From: Pseudomonas benzenivorans
GTDB taxonomy: Bacteria; Pseudomonadota; Gammaproteobacteria; Pseudomonadales; Pseudomonadaceae
DNA: 64,000 nucleotides
Assembly: GCF_900100495.1 (NCBI RefSeq)
Contig: NZ_FNCT01000005.1
Span: 282,808-346,807, forward strand
Direction of reading: 5' to 3'
Within the stretch, counting starts at the first letter, position 1. Every line of letters begins with the position of its first letter. A program made the translations under genes and the position numbers. This document shows positions 29,098 to 40,859 of this stretch, piece by piece. The notes beneath the pieces are model-generated. The model was not told the origin of the DNA and made no database searches. It saw only the letters and a program-made list of their open reading frames with translations.

Positions 29098-29877
29098 ATG
29101 ACCAAAGCCCACCGCAGCCTGCTCGGCCTTCTGTTCGCCAGCCTGAGCCTGAGCCCGGCCTTCGCCGACGGCCTCAGCGACATCACCGAACGCGGCGTGC
29201 TCAAGGTCGCCGTGCCGCAGGACTTCCCGCCCTTCGGCTCGGTCGGCCCGGACCTCAAGCCGCGCGGCCTGGACATCGACACCGCGCAACTGCTGGCCGA
29301 CAAACTGGCGGTGAAGCTGGAGCTGACCCCGGTCAACAGCACCAACCGCATTCCCTTCCTCACCACCGGCAAGGTCGACCTGGTGATCTCCAGCCTCGGC
29401 AAGAACCCCGAGCGCGAGCAGGTGATCGACTTCTCCAGCGCCTACGCGCCCTTCTATCTCGGCGTATTCGGCCCCCAGGACGCGACAGTGGCGGCGCTCG
29501 ACGACCTCGTCGGCAAGACCATCAGCGTCACCCGCGGCGCGGTCGAGGACATCGAGCTGAGCAAGGTGGCGCCCAAGGGCGCGACCCTCAAGCGCTTCGA
29601 GGACAACAACTCGACCATCGCCGCGTATTTGTCCGGCCAGGTCGACCTGATCGCCAGCGGCAACGTGGTGATGGCGGCGATCGCCGAGCGCAATCCCCAG
29701 CGCGTGCCTGTGATGAAGCTCAACCTGAAGAACTCGCCGGCCTATATCGGCCTGAACAAGCAGCAACCGGCACTGCTGGGCAAGGTCAACGAGATCCTCG
29801 CCAGCGCCAAGCGCGACGGCAGCCTCGAGGCGCTCAGCCAGAAGTGGCTGAAGCAACCGCTGCCGGCCGACCTGTGA
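29098..29877 (+). CDS. Polar amino-acid-type ABC transporter, periplasmic binding protein
   Basis: 259 residues with a signal peptide of about 22 residues ending AFA-DGL. It belongs to solute-binding family 3: ERGVLKVAVPQDFPPFG at the first strand, GLDIDTAQLLADKLAVKLELTPV (core GLDIDTAQLLADKL), and TGKVDLVISSLGKNPEREQVIDFS in which the family signature is split for length. Family 3 proteins bind polar amino acids, opines or related acids. The true ligand is not readable, but the downstream AllA-like gene points to a ureido or amide nitrogen source. Confidence 0.9.
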   Translation: MTKAHRSLLGLLFASLSLSPAFADGLSDITERGVLKVAVPQDFPPFGSVGPDLKPRGLDIDTAQLLADKLAVKLELTPVNSTNRIPFLTTGKVDLVISSLGKNPEREQVIDFSSAYAPFYLGVFGPQDATVAALDDLVGKTISVTRGAVEDIELSKVAPKGATLKRFEDNNSTIAAYLSGQVDLIASGNVVMAAIAERNPQRVPVMKLNLKNSPAYIGLNKQQPALLGKVNEILASAKRDGSLEALSQKWLKQPLPADL

Positions 29878-29908
29878 GACGCGTACCCGTGATGGAGGCC
29901 TGAGAGCC

Positions 29909-30574
29909 ATGGCGTACCAGTTCGACTTCGTCCCGGTGCTGGACAACGCCGACCTGCTGCTGCAGGGCGCGCTGTTCACCCTTGGCCTGACCGCGGTCGG
30001 CACCCTGCTCGGGGTCGGCCTGGGGATAGTCGGCGCGGTGCTGCGCGCCTGGCGGATCCGGCCCTTCGACCGGCTGTTCGGCCTCTATGTGGAGCTGATC
30101 CGCAACACGCCGTTCATCGTCCAGCTGTTCTTCATCTTCTTCGGCCTGCCCGCCCTGGGCGTGCGCCTGAGCGAATGGGAGGCGGCGCTGCTGGCGATGG
30201 TGATCAACCTCGGCGCCTACTCCACCGAGATCATCCGCGCCGGCATCCTGGCCATCCCCCAGGGTCAGCTGGAGGCGGCCGCGGCGCTGGCCCTGAGCCG
30301 CTTCGAAAGCTTCCGCTACGTGGTCCTGCGCCCGGCCCTGGCCAAGGTCTGGCCGGCGCTGTCGAGCCAGATCATCATCGTCATGCTCGGCTCGGCGGTG
30401 TGCTCGCAGATCGCCACCGAGGAGCTGTCGTTCGCCGCCAACTTCATCCAGTCGCGCAACTTCCGCGCCTTCGAGACCTACCTGGTCACCACCCTGCTCT
30501 ATCTGGTCATGGCCATCCTGATCCGCCAGCTGCTGGCCTGGCTCGGTCGGCGCTACGTCATGGGAGGCCGCTGA
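29909..30574 (+). CDS. Amino-acid-type ABC transporter permease, first subunit
   Basis: 221 residues with about five hydrophobic segments and the HisM-family features: IRNTPFIVQLFFIFFGLPAL near 70-89 and an EAA loop starting LEAAAALALSRFESFRYVVLRPAL (conserved core EAAAALALSRFESF). The start has a GGAGG site; the stop overlaps the next ATG (TGATG). It forms a heteromeric channel with the next gene product. Confidence 0.9.
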   Translation: MAYQFDFVPVLDNADLLLQGALFTLGLTAVGTLLGVGLGIVGAVLRAWRIRPFDRLFGLYVELIRNTPFIVQLFFIFFGLPALGVRLSEWEAALLAMVINLGAYSTEIIRAGILAIPQGQLEAAAALALSRFESFRYVVLRPALAKVWPALSSQIIIVMLGSAVCSQIATEELSFAANFIQSRNFRAFETYLVTTLLYLVMAILIRQLLAWLGRRYVMGGR

Positions 30575-31221
30575 TGGACTTCAGCTTCTGGGACATCCTG
30601 CGCAACCTGCTGGTCGGCCTGCAGTGGACCCTGCTGCTGTCGCTGGTAGCCTTCGTTTGCGGCGGCATCGCCGGGCTGCTGCTCCTGCTGGCGCGGATCG
30701 CCCCTCTACCGGCGGCGCGGGCGCTGGCGCGCGGCTATATCGAACTGTTCCAGGGTACGCCGCTGCTGATGCAGCTGTTCCTGGTGTTCTTCGGCATCGC
30801 CCTGCTCGGCGTCGACGTGTCGCCCTGGCTGGCCGCCGCTAGCGCCTTGACCCTGTTCACCAGCGCCTTCCTCGCCGAGATCTGGCGCGGCTGCGTCGAG
30901 GCGATCCCGCGCGGCCAGTGGGAAGCCGCACAGAGCCTGGCCATGAGCCGTCTCGAGCTGCTGCGCCATGTGGTGTTGCCGCAGGCGCTGCGCATCGCCG
31001 TGGCGCCCACCGTGGGTTTCTCGGTGCAGGTGGTGAAGGGCACCGCGGTGACCTCGATCATCGGCTTCAGCGAGCTGACCAAGACCGGCGGAATGCTGGC
31101 CAACGCCACCTTCGAGCCGTTCATGGTCTACGGCCTGGTCGCGCTCGGCTACTTCCTGCTCTGCTACCCCCTGTCGCTTGCCGCCCATCGCCTGGAAAGG
31201 AGGCTGAATGTCACTGCTTAA
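30574..31221 (+). CDS. Amino-acid-type ABC transporter permease, second subunit
   Basis: 215 residues from the ATG at 30574, coupled to the first permease by the TGATG overlap. It has about five hydrophobic segments, a YIELFQGTPLLMQLFLVFFG stretch and an EAA loop EAAQSLAMSRLELLRHVVLP. The 3' end overlaps the ATPase gene by 14 bp. A second, related permease is normal for polar amino acid importers. Confidence 0.9.
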   Translation: MDFSFWDILRNLLVGLQWTLLLSLVAFVCGGIAGLLLLLARIAPLPAARALARGYIELFQGTPLLMQLFLVFFGIALLGVDVSPWLAAASALTLFTSAFLAEIWRGCVEAIPRGQWEAAQSLAMSRLELLRHVVLPQALRIAVAPTVGFSVQVVKGTAVTSIIGFSELTKTGGMLANATFEPFMVYGLVALGYFLLCYPLSLAAHRLERRLNVTA

Positions 31222-31939
31222 CGTCACCGCCCTGCACAAGTACTACGGCGACAACCATGTGCTCAAGGGCATCGACCTGGCGGTCGAGGAAGGCCAGGTG
31301 GTCGCCATCATCGGCCGCAGCGGCTCGGGCAAGAGCACCTTGCTGCGCACCCTCAACGGCCTGGAGTCGATCGACGACGGGGTGATCGAGGTCGACGGCG
31401 AGTACCTCGACGCCGCCCGCGCCGACCTGCGCAGCCTGCGGCAGAAGGTCGGCATGGTGTTCCAGCAGTTCAACCTGTTCCCCCACCTGAGCGTCGGCGA
31501 GAACATCATGCTGGCGCCGCAGGTGGTGAAGAAGCTGGCGCGCGAGGAGGCCGCACAGCTGGCGCGGCAGATGCTCGAACGGGTCGGCCTCGGCGAGAAG
31601 TTCGACGCCTACCCCGAGCGCCTGTCCGGCGGCCAGCAACAACGCGTGGCGATCGCCCGCGCCCTGGCCATGTCGCCCAGGGTGCTGCTGTGCGACGAGA
31701 TCACCTCGGCGCTCGACCCGGAGCTGGTCAACGAGGTGCTGGCGGTGGTCAAGCAGCTGGCCAGCGAGGGCATGACCCTGATCATGGTCACCCACGAGAT
31801 GCGCTTCGCCCGCGAGGTCGGCGACAAGCTGGTGTTCATGCACCAGGGCAAGGTGCACGAGGTCGGCGCCCCCAGGACCCTGTTCGCCGAACCGCAGACC
31901 GCGGAGCTGCGCAACTTTATCGGTTCGGTCAATTTATGA
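31208..31939 (+). CDS. Amino-acid-type ABC transporter ATP-binding protein (GlnQ/HisP family)
   Basis: 243 residues. Walker A IGRSGSGKSTLLRTLNGLE, Q-loop GMVFQQFNLFPHLSVGEN, signature RLSGGQQQRVAIARAL, Walker B VLLCDEITSALDPELV and the switch His in MVTHEMRFAREV. It powers import through the two permeases encoded just before it. The stop codon overlaps the start of the allA-like gene (ATGA), so lyase and transporter are translationally coupled. Confidence 0.93.
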   Translation: MSLLNVTALHKYYGDNHVLKGIDLAVEEGQVVAIIGRSGSGKSTLLRTLNGLESIDDGVIEVDGEYLDAARADLRSLRQKVGMVFQQFNLFPHLSVGENIMLAPQVVKKLAREEAAQLARQMLERVGLGEKFDAYPERLSGGQQQRVAIARALAMSPRVLLCDEITSALDPELVNEVLAVVKQLASEGMTLIMVTHEMRFAREVGDKLVFMHQGKVHEVGAPRTLFAEPQTAELRNFIGSVNL

Positions 31940-32466
31940 GCCGGGTACGGGCCACCGCTAAGCCCCTGCAGCTGCTCGTCGAACCGCTGACCCGCGCGGC
32001 CTTCGCGCCCTTCGGCGAGGTGCTGGAAAGCGCCGGCGCCACCGCCTTGCCGATCAACGCCGGGACCACCACCCGCTACCACGACCTGGCGCGGGTCGAG
32101 GCGCTCGGCTGCGAGGCGCTCGGCGGCGAGGCGCGGGTGCTGCTGAACCTGTTCGACGGCCAGGCCTGGCAGGCGCCGGTGCCGATCCGCCTGCTCGAGC
32201 GCCACCCGCTGGGCAGCCAGGCGTTCTACCCGGTGGACGGCGCGCGCATGCTGATCGTCGTCGCGCCGGCCGGCGAACTCGACGAACGGGCGATCCGCGC
32301 CTTCATCAGCCGTGGCGACCAGGGCGTCAACTACGCCGCCGGCACCTGGCACCACCCCTTGCTGTGCCTGCAGCGGCCGGGGCGCTTCGTCGTGGTGGAC
32401 CGCGGCGGCAACGGGCCGAACTGCGACGAGCAGTGGCTCAGCCAAGCGCTGGAGGTCAGTTTCTAG
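31936..32466 (+). CDS. allA: Ureidoglycolate lyase family protein (AllA-like)
   Basis: 176 residues starting at the ATGA overlap with the ATPase gene. The family pattern [19 protein letters not shown] (about 131-149) and [29 protein letters not shown] are visible. AllA splits ureidoglycolate to glyoxylate and urea late in purine catabolism. No other purine-catabolic gene (allantoinase, allantoicase, uricase) is nearby, so this copy may act on the compound brought in by the coupled importer. The symbol reflects family membership, not proven activity. Confidence 0.85.
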   Translation: MSRVRATAKPLQLLVEPLTRAAFAPFGEVLESAGATALPINAGTTTRYHDLARVEALGCEALGGEARVLLNLFDGQAWQAPVPIRLLERHPLGSQAFYPVDGARMLIVVAPAGELDERAIRAFISRGDQGVNYAAGTWHHPLLCLQRPGRFVVVDRGGNGPNCDEQWLSQALEVSF

Positions 32467-32558
32467 CCAGTTCGAGCGGACATGCGACATCGGTATGCGT
32501 TGGCGCGCCCGGCCTATCGTGGCAGGATGGCGGCGTTCCGCATCGAGACGCTTACGCC

Positions 32559-34061
32559 ATGCCGCATACCCCTGCCGTGTCATTTCCGCTGATTGCCGCC
32601 ATCGACCTGGGCTCCAACAGCTTCCACATGGTCCTGGCCAAGACCGATCAAGGCGAGATCCGCATCCTCGAACGCCTGGGCGACAAGGTGCAGCTGGCGG
32701 CCGGCATCGACGAGCAGCGCCTGCTCAGCGAGGAAGCCATGGCCCGCGGCCTCGACTGCCTGCGGCGCTTCGCCCAGCTGACCGCCAGCCTGCCGGAAGG
32801 CGCGGTGCGAATCGTCGGCACCAATGCCCTGCGCGAGGCGCGCAACCGCGACGCGTTCATCCGCCGCGCGGAAGAGCTGCTCGGCCATCCGGTGGAAGTC
32901 ATCTCCGGCCGCGAAGAAGCGCGGCTGATCTATCTCGGCGTGTCCCACAGCATCGCCGACACCCCGGGCAAGCGCCTGGTCACCGACATCGGCGGCGGCA
33001 GCACCGAGTTCATCATCGGCCAGCGCTTCGAGCCGCTGCTGCGCGAGAGCCTGCAGATGGGCTGCGTCAGCTACACCCAGCGCTACTTCAGGGACGGCAA
33101 GATCACCCCGGCGCGCTACGCCCAGGCCTATACCGCGGCGCGCCTGGAACTGATGGGCATCGAGCATGCCCTGCGCCGCCACGGCTGGCAGGAGGCGGTC
33201 GGTGCCTCCGGCACCATCAAGGCCATCGGCCTGGCGATCCAGGCCGCCGGCCTGGGCAGCGGCGAGGTCAATCCGGACGGCCTGGCCTGGCTCAAGCGCA
33301 AGATCTTCAAGCTCGGCGAGGTGGACAAGCTCGACCTCGACGGCATCAAGGCGGATCGCCGGGCGATCTTTCCCGCCGGCCTGGCGATTCTCGAAGCCAT
33401 CTTCGACGCCTGCGAGATCGCCCGCATGAGCCATTCCGAGGGGGCGCTACGCGAAGGCGTGCTCTACGACCTGCTCGGCCGCCACCACCACGAGGACGTG
33501 CGCGAACGCACCCTGAGCGCGCTGATGGAGCGTTACCACGTCGACCTGGAGCAGGCTGCACGGGTCGAGGCCAAGGCGCTGGCGGCGCTGGACCAGGTGG
33601 CCGACAGCTGGGACCTGGGCGACGACTGGCACCGCGAGCTGCTCAGCTGGGCGGCCAAGGTGCACGAGGTCGGCCTGGATATCGCCCACTACCAGTACCA
33701 CAAGCACGGCGCCTACCTGGTGGAGCACTCCGACCTGCCCGGCTTCTCGCGCCTGGATCAACAGATGCTGGCGCTGCTGGTGCGCGGCCACCGGCGCAAT
33801 ATCCCCAGGGACAAGCTCGCCGAGTTCGGCGCCGAAGGCATCAAGCTGGTCCGCCTGTGCGTGCTGCTGCGCTTCGCCATCCTCTTCCACCACATCCGCG
33901 GTACCCAGGAGATGCCCAAGGTGCGCCTGCAGGCGGACGAACAGAACCTGGGAATCCACTTTCCGGACGGCTGGCTGGAAGCCAACCCGCTGACTCAGGC
34001 CGATTTCGCCCTGGAAGCGGACTGGCTGAAGCGCATCGATATAGAACTCAGCGTGCGCTGA
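32559..34061 (+). CDS. ppx: Exopolyphosphatase
   Basis: 500 residues from the ATG at 32559; the longer frame upstream shadows allA. The ASKHA phosphohydrolase motifs are [15 protein letters not shown] at the start and [15 protein letters not shown] near 140-150, with a C-terminal HD-like domain ([20 protein letters not shown]). Ppx degrades polyphosphate and pppGpp. It converges with ppk1 and their ends overlap by 14 bp, so the two opposing enzymes are encoded on opposite strands. Confidence 0.95.
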   Translation: MPHTPAVSFPLIAAIDLGSNSFHMVLAKTDQGEIRILERLGDKVQLAAGIDEQRLLSEEAMARGLDCLRRFAQLTASLPEGAVRIVGTNALREARNRDAFIRRAEELLGHPVEVISGREEARLIYLGVSHSIADTPGKRLVTDIGGGSTEFIIGQRFEPLLRESLQMGCVSYTQRYFRDGKITPARYAQAYTAARLELMGIEHALRRHGWQEAVGASGTIKAIGLAIQAAGLGSGEVNPDGLAWLKRKIFKLGEVDKLDLDGIKADRRAIFPAGLAILEAIFDACEIARMSHSEGALREGVLYDLLGRHHHEDVRERTLSALMERYHVDLEQAARVEAKALAALDQVADSWDLGDDWHRELLSWAAKVHEVGLDIAHYQYHKHGAYLVEHSDLPGFSRLDQQMLALLVRGHRRNIPRDKLAEFGAEGIKLVRLCVLLRFAILFHHIRGTQEMPKVRLQADEQNLGIHFPDGWLEANPLTQADFALEADWLKRIDIELSVR

Positions 34062-36258
34062 TCGATGGCGCGGTGAGCTTCTCCAGCAGGCCGGCCTGGG
34101 CGCTGCGCGGGTTCTGGTTGCCGGTCGGGCTGTTACGCAGGTAGCGGCCGTCCGGTTGCAGCAGCCAGCTCTGGGTGTTGTCGGTCAGGTAGGCCTCCAA
34201 CTCCTTCTTCACCCGCAGGATCAGCTTCTTGCCTTCCACCGGGAAGCAGGTCTCGACGCGCTTGTCCAGGTTGCGCTCCATCCAGTCGGCGCTGGACAGG
34301 TAGATCTTCTCGTCGCCGCCATGCAGGAAGTAGAACACCCGGGTGTGCTCGAGGAAGCGGCCGATGATCGAGCGCACCTGGATGTTGTGCGAGACACCGG
34401 CAACCCCCGGGCGCAGGCAGCACATGCCGCGCACCACCAGGTCGATGCGCACCCCGGCCTGGCTGGCCTTGTACAGCGCGCGGATGATCTTCGGATCGGT
34501 CAGCGAGTTGAACTTGGCCATGATGTGCGCCGGCTTGCCTTCAGCGGCCAGCGCGGTCTCGCGGGCGATCAGGTCGAGCAGGGTCTTCTTCAGGGTGAAG
34601 GGTGCGTGCAGCAGCTTCTTCATGCGCAGGGTCTTGCCCATGCCGATCAGTTGGCTGAACAGCTTGGCCACGTCCTCGCCGAGCGCCACGTCGGCGGTGA
34701 GCAGGCTGTAGTCGGTGTACAGGCGGGCGTTGCCGGCATGGTAGTTGCCGGTGCCGAGGTGCGCGTAACGGACGATCTCGCCGTTCTCGCGGCGCAGGAT
34801 CAGCATCATCTTGGCGTGGGTCTTGAAGCCGACCACCCCGTAGATCACCACCGCGCCGGCGGCCTGCAGGCGGCTGGCCAGTTGCAGGTTGGATTCCTCG
34901 TCGAAGCGCGCGCGCAGCTCGATCACCGCGGTGACTTCCTTGCCGTTGCGCGCCGCCTCGACCAGCGCGTCGACGATCTCCGAGTTGGCGCCGCTGCGGT
35001 ACAGGGTCTGCTTGATCGCCAGCACATGGGGGTCTTTCGCCGCCTGGCGCAGCAGGTCGACCACCGGGGTGAACGACTCGAAGGGGTGCAGCAGGAGGAT
35101 GTCCTGCTTGCTGATCACGTTGAAGATGTTCTCGCTGTTCTGCAGCAGCTTGGGGATCACCGGGGTGAACGGCGTGTACTGCAGTTCCGGGTGGCTGGCC
35201 AGGCCGGTGATGCTGAACAGGCGGGTCAGGTTGACCGGACCGTTGACCCGGTACAGCTCGCTCTCGCTCAGGCTGAACTGCTTGAGCAGGTAGTCCGAGA
35301 GTTGTTTCGGGCAGGTGTCGGCCACTTCCAGGCGCACCGCATCGCCGTAGCGGCGGGCGAACAGTTCGCCGCGCAGGGCGCGGGCCAGGTCCTCGACGTC
35401 CTCGGTATCCACCGACAGGTCGGCGTTGCGGGTCAGGCGGAACTGGTAGCAGCCCTTGACCTTCATGCCCTGGAACAGGTCATCGGCATGCGCATGGATC
35501 ATCGAGGAGAGGAACACGTAGTTGTCCCCCGCGCCGCCGACCTCCTCCGGCACCTTGATGATCCGCGGCAACAGGCGCGGCGCCGGGATGATCGCCAGAC
35601 CGGAATCGCGGCCGAAGGCATCGACGCCCTCCAGCTCGACGATGAAGTTCAGGCTCTTGTTCACCAGCAAGGGAAACGGGTGGGTCGGGTCGAGGCCGAT
35701 CGGGGTGATGATCGGCGCGATCTCGTCGCGGAAATAGCGGCGCACCCAGGCCTTCAGCTTGGCGGTCCAGTGCCGGCGGCGGATGAAGTTGATGCCGTGC
35801 GTGGCCAGCGCGGGAAACAGCACGTCGTTGAGGATGGCGTACTGCCGGCCGACCTGCTCGTGCACCAGCTCGGAGATCCGCGCCAGCACCTGGTGCGGCA
35901 GCAGACCATCGGCACCGGCCTGCTCGCGGGCGAAGTTGATCTGCTTCTTCAGCCCGGCGACGCGGATCTCGAAGAACTCGTCGAGGTTGCTGGAGAAGAT
36001 CAAGAGGAACTTCAGCCGCTCGAGCAGCGGATAGGACTCATCCAGCGCCTGCTCCAGCACGCGGATGTTGAACTTCAACTGCGACAGCTCGCGGTGGATG
36101 TACAGGCTGCTGTCGTCCAGGCTCGGCACCACCAGCGGCGGTGGCGCCGGCACTGCGGGAGCCTCGACCTCGACCGGCGCCGGCGGCGCCTCCGGCAGCT
36201 CGGCGACGACCACTTGGGCGTCGAGCAGTTCGTTGGCGTTGAGTCCTTCGGTGTTCAT
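34048..36258 (-). CDS. ppk1: Polyphosphate kinase 1
   Basis: 736 residues, slightly long because of a Pro/Ala/Val-rich N-terminal tail of about 45 residues before [20 protein letters not shown]. The two catalytic histidines are in [10 protein letters not shown] (His near 480) and [12 protein letters not shown] (His near 499), spaced 19 residues as in E. coli His435/His454. It makes polyphosphate from ATP at the membrane. It lies 19 bp downstream of hemB on the same strand. Confidence 0.97.
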   Translation of the reverse strand: MNTEGLNANELLDAQVVVAELPEAPPAPVEVEAPAVPAPPPLVVPSLDDSSLYIHRELSQLKFNIRVLEQALDESYPLLERLKFLLIFSSNLDEFFEIRVAGLKKQINFAREQAGADGLLPHQVLARISELVHEQVGRQYAILNDVLFPALATHGINFIRRRHWTAKLKAWVRRYFRDEIAPIITPIGLDPTHPFPLLVNKSLNFIVELEGVDAFGRDSGLAIIPAPRLLPRIIKVPEEVGGAGDNYVFLSSMIHAHADDLFQGMKVKGCYQFRLTRNADLSVDTEDVEDLARALRGELFARRYGDAVRLEVADTCPKQLSDYLLKQFSLSESELYRVNGPVNLTRLFSITGLASHPELQYTPFTPVIPKLLQNSENIFNVISKQDILLLHPFESFTPVVDLLRQAAKDPHVLAIKQTLYRSGANSEIVDALVEAARNGKEVTAVIELRARFDEESNLQLASRLQAAGAVVIYGVVGFKTHAKMMLILRRENGEIVRYAHLGTGNYHAGNARLYTDYSLLTADVALGEDVAKLFSQLIGMGKTLRMKKLLHAPFTLKKTLLDLIARETALAAEGKPAHIMAKFNSLTDPKIIRALYKASQAGVRIDLVVRGMCCLRPGVAGVSHNIQVRSIIGRFLEHTRVFYFLHGGDEKIYLSSADWMERNLDKRVETCFPVEGKKLILRVKKELEAYLTDNTQSWLLQPDGRYLRNSPTGNQNPRSAQAGLLEKLTAPSISAR

Positions 36259-36277
36259 CGCAAGTGTCCTGGGGGCG

Positions 36278-38024
<1,747 letters not shown>

Positions 38025-38221
38025 TTCGGCGCCAAGCGGCGCAGCCGAGTGCCGGTCGTACCCCGCCATCAGAAGGAAAAAAGCCGCGGCGTAGAGGCTG
38101 TGGTTCGTGTCGAAGGCATATCGTTGTGCTTTGCTAAGGGCTAGGATTGCGCAAAGAGCCCTGGCCAGCCCCGAGCACTTCACCGCGCGCCACGACCGCC
38201 CGAGAGAATTTTGACGACAGT

Positions 38222-39052
38222 ATGCGCAGACCTCTTCGCTGGTTCCTGTTCAGCCTGCTGCTCCTGAGCAGCGGCAGCCTGCTCGGCCTCTACCCCTATC
38301 GCGCCGCCCTGCTGCCGGCGATGGACGATCTGGCCAGCGCGAAAAGCCGCCTGGCCCCGCACCTGTCGCTGTTCACCCCGGCCGGCGACGGCCCGTTCGC
38401 CACCGTGCTGGTGTTCCATGGCTGCAGCGGGCAACGCCAGGCGCTGGTCGACAGCGTCAAGGCCTGGCTGCTGCCGGCCGGCTACGCCGCACTGTTCGTC
38501 GACAGCTATGCCGCCCGCGGCATCGACGACTGGCGGCCGGTGTGCGCCGGCAAGCGCCTGTGGGGCAACCAGCGTGCGCTGGACGTGTATGCCGCCGTGG
38601 ACCTGGCGGCGCACATGCCGCAGGTCGATGGCCAACGCCTGGCGCTGCTCGGTTTCTCCCACGGCGGCTGGAGCATTCTCGACGCCCTGGCCTATGCCGG
38701 CGAGGCCGGGCATGGCTTCGCCGCTCCCGGCCGGCGGGGGCTGGCGCGGGTCAAGGCGGTGATCACCTACTATCCCTATTGCGGCTTCCCCGCGCGGCTG
38801 CGCCGGCAGATCAACCCAGAGCCGCCCTTGCTGATGCTGCTGGCCGGCCAGGATCATGTCACCGATCACCGGCAATGCCTGGACGCCTTGCAACGCCTGG
38901 CTCCGGGCTCGGTCCAAGTAACGCAGTACGCGCAGGCAGACCATGTGTTCGACCACGACAGCGAGCTAGCGACCTACCGTTCCCAATTCGCCGAGGATGC
39001 GCAACGCCAGGCCAAGCGTTTCCTGAGCGTCCACCTTGGTTCAGCCCAGTGA
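38222..39052 (+). CDS. Membrane-anchored alpha/beta hydrolase (dienelactone hydrolase family)
   Basis: 276 residues with an N-terminal signal anchor (RRPLRWFLFSLLLLSSGSLL). The alpha/beta hydrolase parts are VLVFHGCSGQRQ (oxyanion strand), the nucleophile elbow GFSHGGWS and a late His in QADHVFDHDS. The nucleophile is Ser rather than the Cys of true dienelactone hydrolases, so esterase-type chemistry is more likely. The substrate is unknown. It is 13 bp from elbB. Confidence 0.85.
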   Translation: MRRPLRWFLFSLLLLSSGSLLGLYPYRAALLPAMDDLASAKSRLAPHLSLFTPAGDGPFATVLVFHGCSGQRQALVDSVKAWLLPAGYAALFVDSYAARGIDDWRPVCAGKRLWGNQRALDVYAAVDLAAHMPQVDGQRLALLGFSHGGWSILDALAYAGEAGHGFAAPGRRGLARVKAVITYYPYCGFPARLRRQINPEPPLLMLLAGQDHVTDHRQCLDALQRLAPGSVQVTQYAQADHVFDHDSELATYRSQFAEDAQRQAKRFLSVHLGSAQ

Positions 39053-39065
39053 CCAGGAGTACCCG

Positions 39066-39728
39066 ATGAACAAGAAAGTGGCGGTGATTCTTTCCGGATG
39101 CGGCGTTTACGACGGCTCGGAGATCCATGAGAGCGTGATCACCCTGTTGCGTCTCGACCAGCGCGGCGCCGAGGTGCAGTGTTTTGCGCCGAATGTGGCG
39201 CAGTTGCACGTGGTCGATCACTACAGCGGCGATGAAGCGGACGAGACCCGCAACGTGCTGGTCGAGTCCGCCCGCATCGCCCGCGGCAACGTCAAGGACG
39301 TGCGCGAGCTGCATGTCGGCGATTTCGACGCGCTGATCATGCCCGGCGGCTTCGGCGTGGCGAAGAACCTCTCCGACTTCGCCCTCAGCGGGGCCAAGTG
39401 CACGGTCCAGCCCGACGTCCTGAACGCCGCCCAGGCCTTCGCCAAGGCCGGCAAACCACTCGGCCTGATCTGCATCGCCCCGGCACTGGCGGCGAAGATC
39501 TTCGGCGCCGGCGTGGTCTGCACCATCGGCAACGACCACGAGACCGCCGCCACGCTGGGGCAGATGGGCGCCATCCACCAAGAGTGCGAAGTCAGCGAAA
39601 TCGTCGAAGATCCGTCGCACAAACTGGTCAGCACCCCGGCCTACATGCTCGCCCAGTCGATCAGCCAGGCCGCCGCGGGGATCAACAAGCTGGTCGACCG
39701 GGTATTGGAACTGGCCCATACCGACTGA
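39066..39728 (+). CDS. elbB: ElbB-type isoprenoid biosynthesis glyoxalase
   Basis: 220 residues of the class I glutamine amidotransferase-like (DJ-1) fold: KVAVILSGCGVYDGSEIHE at the start, ALIMPGGFGVAKNLSDF and the nucleophile region LICIAPALAAKIF. ElbB of E. coli is a glyoxalase proposed to affect isoprenoid synthesis. The ribosome site CAGGAG precedes the ATG. Confidence 0.92.
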   Translation: MNKKVAVILSGCGVYDGSEIHESVITLLRLDQRGAEVQCFAPNVAQLHVVDHYSGDEADETRNVLVESARIARGNVKDVRELHVGDFDALIMPGGFGVAKNLSDFALSGAKCTVQPDVLNAAQAFAKAGKPLGLICIAPALAAKIFGAGVVCTIGNDHETAATLGQMGAIHQECEVSEIVEDPSHKLVSTPAYMLAQSISQAAAGINKLVDRVLELAHTD

Positions 39729-39841
39729 GCCGCCGGCGTAGCCAGGCCGATCCCGCCAATACGCGCGGCACACCCGCCGCGCCCCTGGCCAAGCCGGCGC
39801 CAGTGCGGCAGCGTGGTGGCTCCCCTTGGAGGCATGCCGCA

Positions 39842-40312
39842 ATGACCAGTCAACCCTTCGAACTCACCGCGGAGCTGCAACAGGCGGTGAGCGGCTTCTT
39901 CCAGCGCATCCCGTTCAACCAGCTCCTCGGCATCCAGCTCGACGAGCTGAGCCCCCAGCGGGTGACCATGCACCTGCCGATGAAGCCCGAACTGATCGGC
40001 AACTTCGTCCACGGCATCCTGCATGGCGGGGTGATTTCCTCGCTGCTGGATGTCGCCGGCGGCGCCATGGCGCTGATCGGCGCCTTCGAGCGCCACCAGC
40101 AGCTGTCCAGCGCCGAGCGCATGGCCAGGCTGTCCAAGCTCGGCACCATCGACCTGCGCATCGACTACCTGCGTCCCGGGCGCGGCCAGCGCTTCACCGC
40201 CAGCGCCGTGCTGCTGCGCTCGGGCAACAAGGTCGCGGTGGTGCGCAGCGAGTTGCACAGCGATGACGGTACGCTGGTGGCGGTCGGCACCGGCACCTAC
40301 CTCTGCGGCTAG
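39842..40312 (+). CDS. Hotdog-fold thioesterase (PaaI/YigI type)
   Basis: 156 residues from the ATG at 39842 (GGAGG upstream). The hotdog core contains NFVHGILHGGVISSLLDVAGG, the HGG motif with the catalytic Asp, and a C-terminal AVLLRSGNKVAVVRSEL strand pair. Enzymes of this group hydrolyse acyl-CoA or aryl-CoA esters; YigI acts on medium to long chains. It is single and follows elbB after a 113-bp gap. Confidence 0.88.
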   Translation: MTSQPFELTAELQQAVSGFFQRIPFNQLLGIQLDELSPQRVTMHLPMKPELIGNFVHGILHGGVISSLLDVAGGAMALIGAFERHQQLSSAERMARLSKLGTIDLRIDYLRPGRGQRFTASAVLLRSGNKVAVVRSELHSDDGTLVAVGTGTYLCG

Positions 40313-40379
40313 CCTGGTCTCGCGGTAGTTCGGGCCGGCCGCGCAGGCCGAGCGGAGTGCAGCCCGTAGCCCGGCGGGG

Positions 40380-40859
40380 TCAGCCGCGCGCCAGGCGTGT
40401 GAGAATGCGATCCAGGGCATTGGCGAAAACCTGGCGATCCCGGTCCGAGTAAGCGCCCTGGCCGCCACCGACCAGCCCCTGTTCACGCAGGTCGCTGAAC
40501 AGGTTACGCACCGCCAACTTGTCGCCCATATTGCGCTCGTCGAACTCGCGCCCACGCGGGTCGAGGGCGGCGACGCCCTTCTTCAGCAAGCGGTCGGCCA
40601 AGGGCACGTCGCTGCAGATCACCAGTTCGCCGGGCACAGCGTGTTCGACCAGGTAGTCGTCCGCCGCATCCGGGCCGCTCGGCACCACGATCAGCCGCAC
40701 GCAGGCAAAGCTCGGCCGGGCCACCGGCTGACCGGCCACCAGCACGACCTCGAGGCCGCGCTTGAGGGCGAACCGCACCACCTGATCGCGCGACGCACGC
40801 GGGCAGGCGTCGGCGTCTATCCACACCCGCACAACCACCGCTTGCTTCACCGCCGTCAC
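40380..40859 (-). CDS. UPF0178 protein (YaiI/YqxD family)
   Basis: 159 residues from the GTG at 40859, which overlaps the upstream LysE gene stop as GTGA. A shorter start at an internal GTG just before VWIDADACPR would match the usual 150-residue family start. The family features WIDADACPRASRDQV, SGPDAADDYLVEHA (DxADxx), SDVPLAD and DPRGREFDERNMGDKLAVRN are visible. A PIN-like RNA nuclease fold is proposed for the family; no function is established. Confidence 0.88.
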   Translation of the reverse strand: MTAVKQAVVVRVWIDADACPRASRDQVVRFALKRGLEVVLVAGQPVARPSFACVRLIVVPSGPDAADDYLVEHAVPGELVICSDVPLADRLLKKGVAALDPRGREFDERNMGDKLAVRNLFSDLREQGLVGGGQGAYSDRDRQVFANALDRILTRLARG

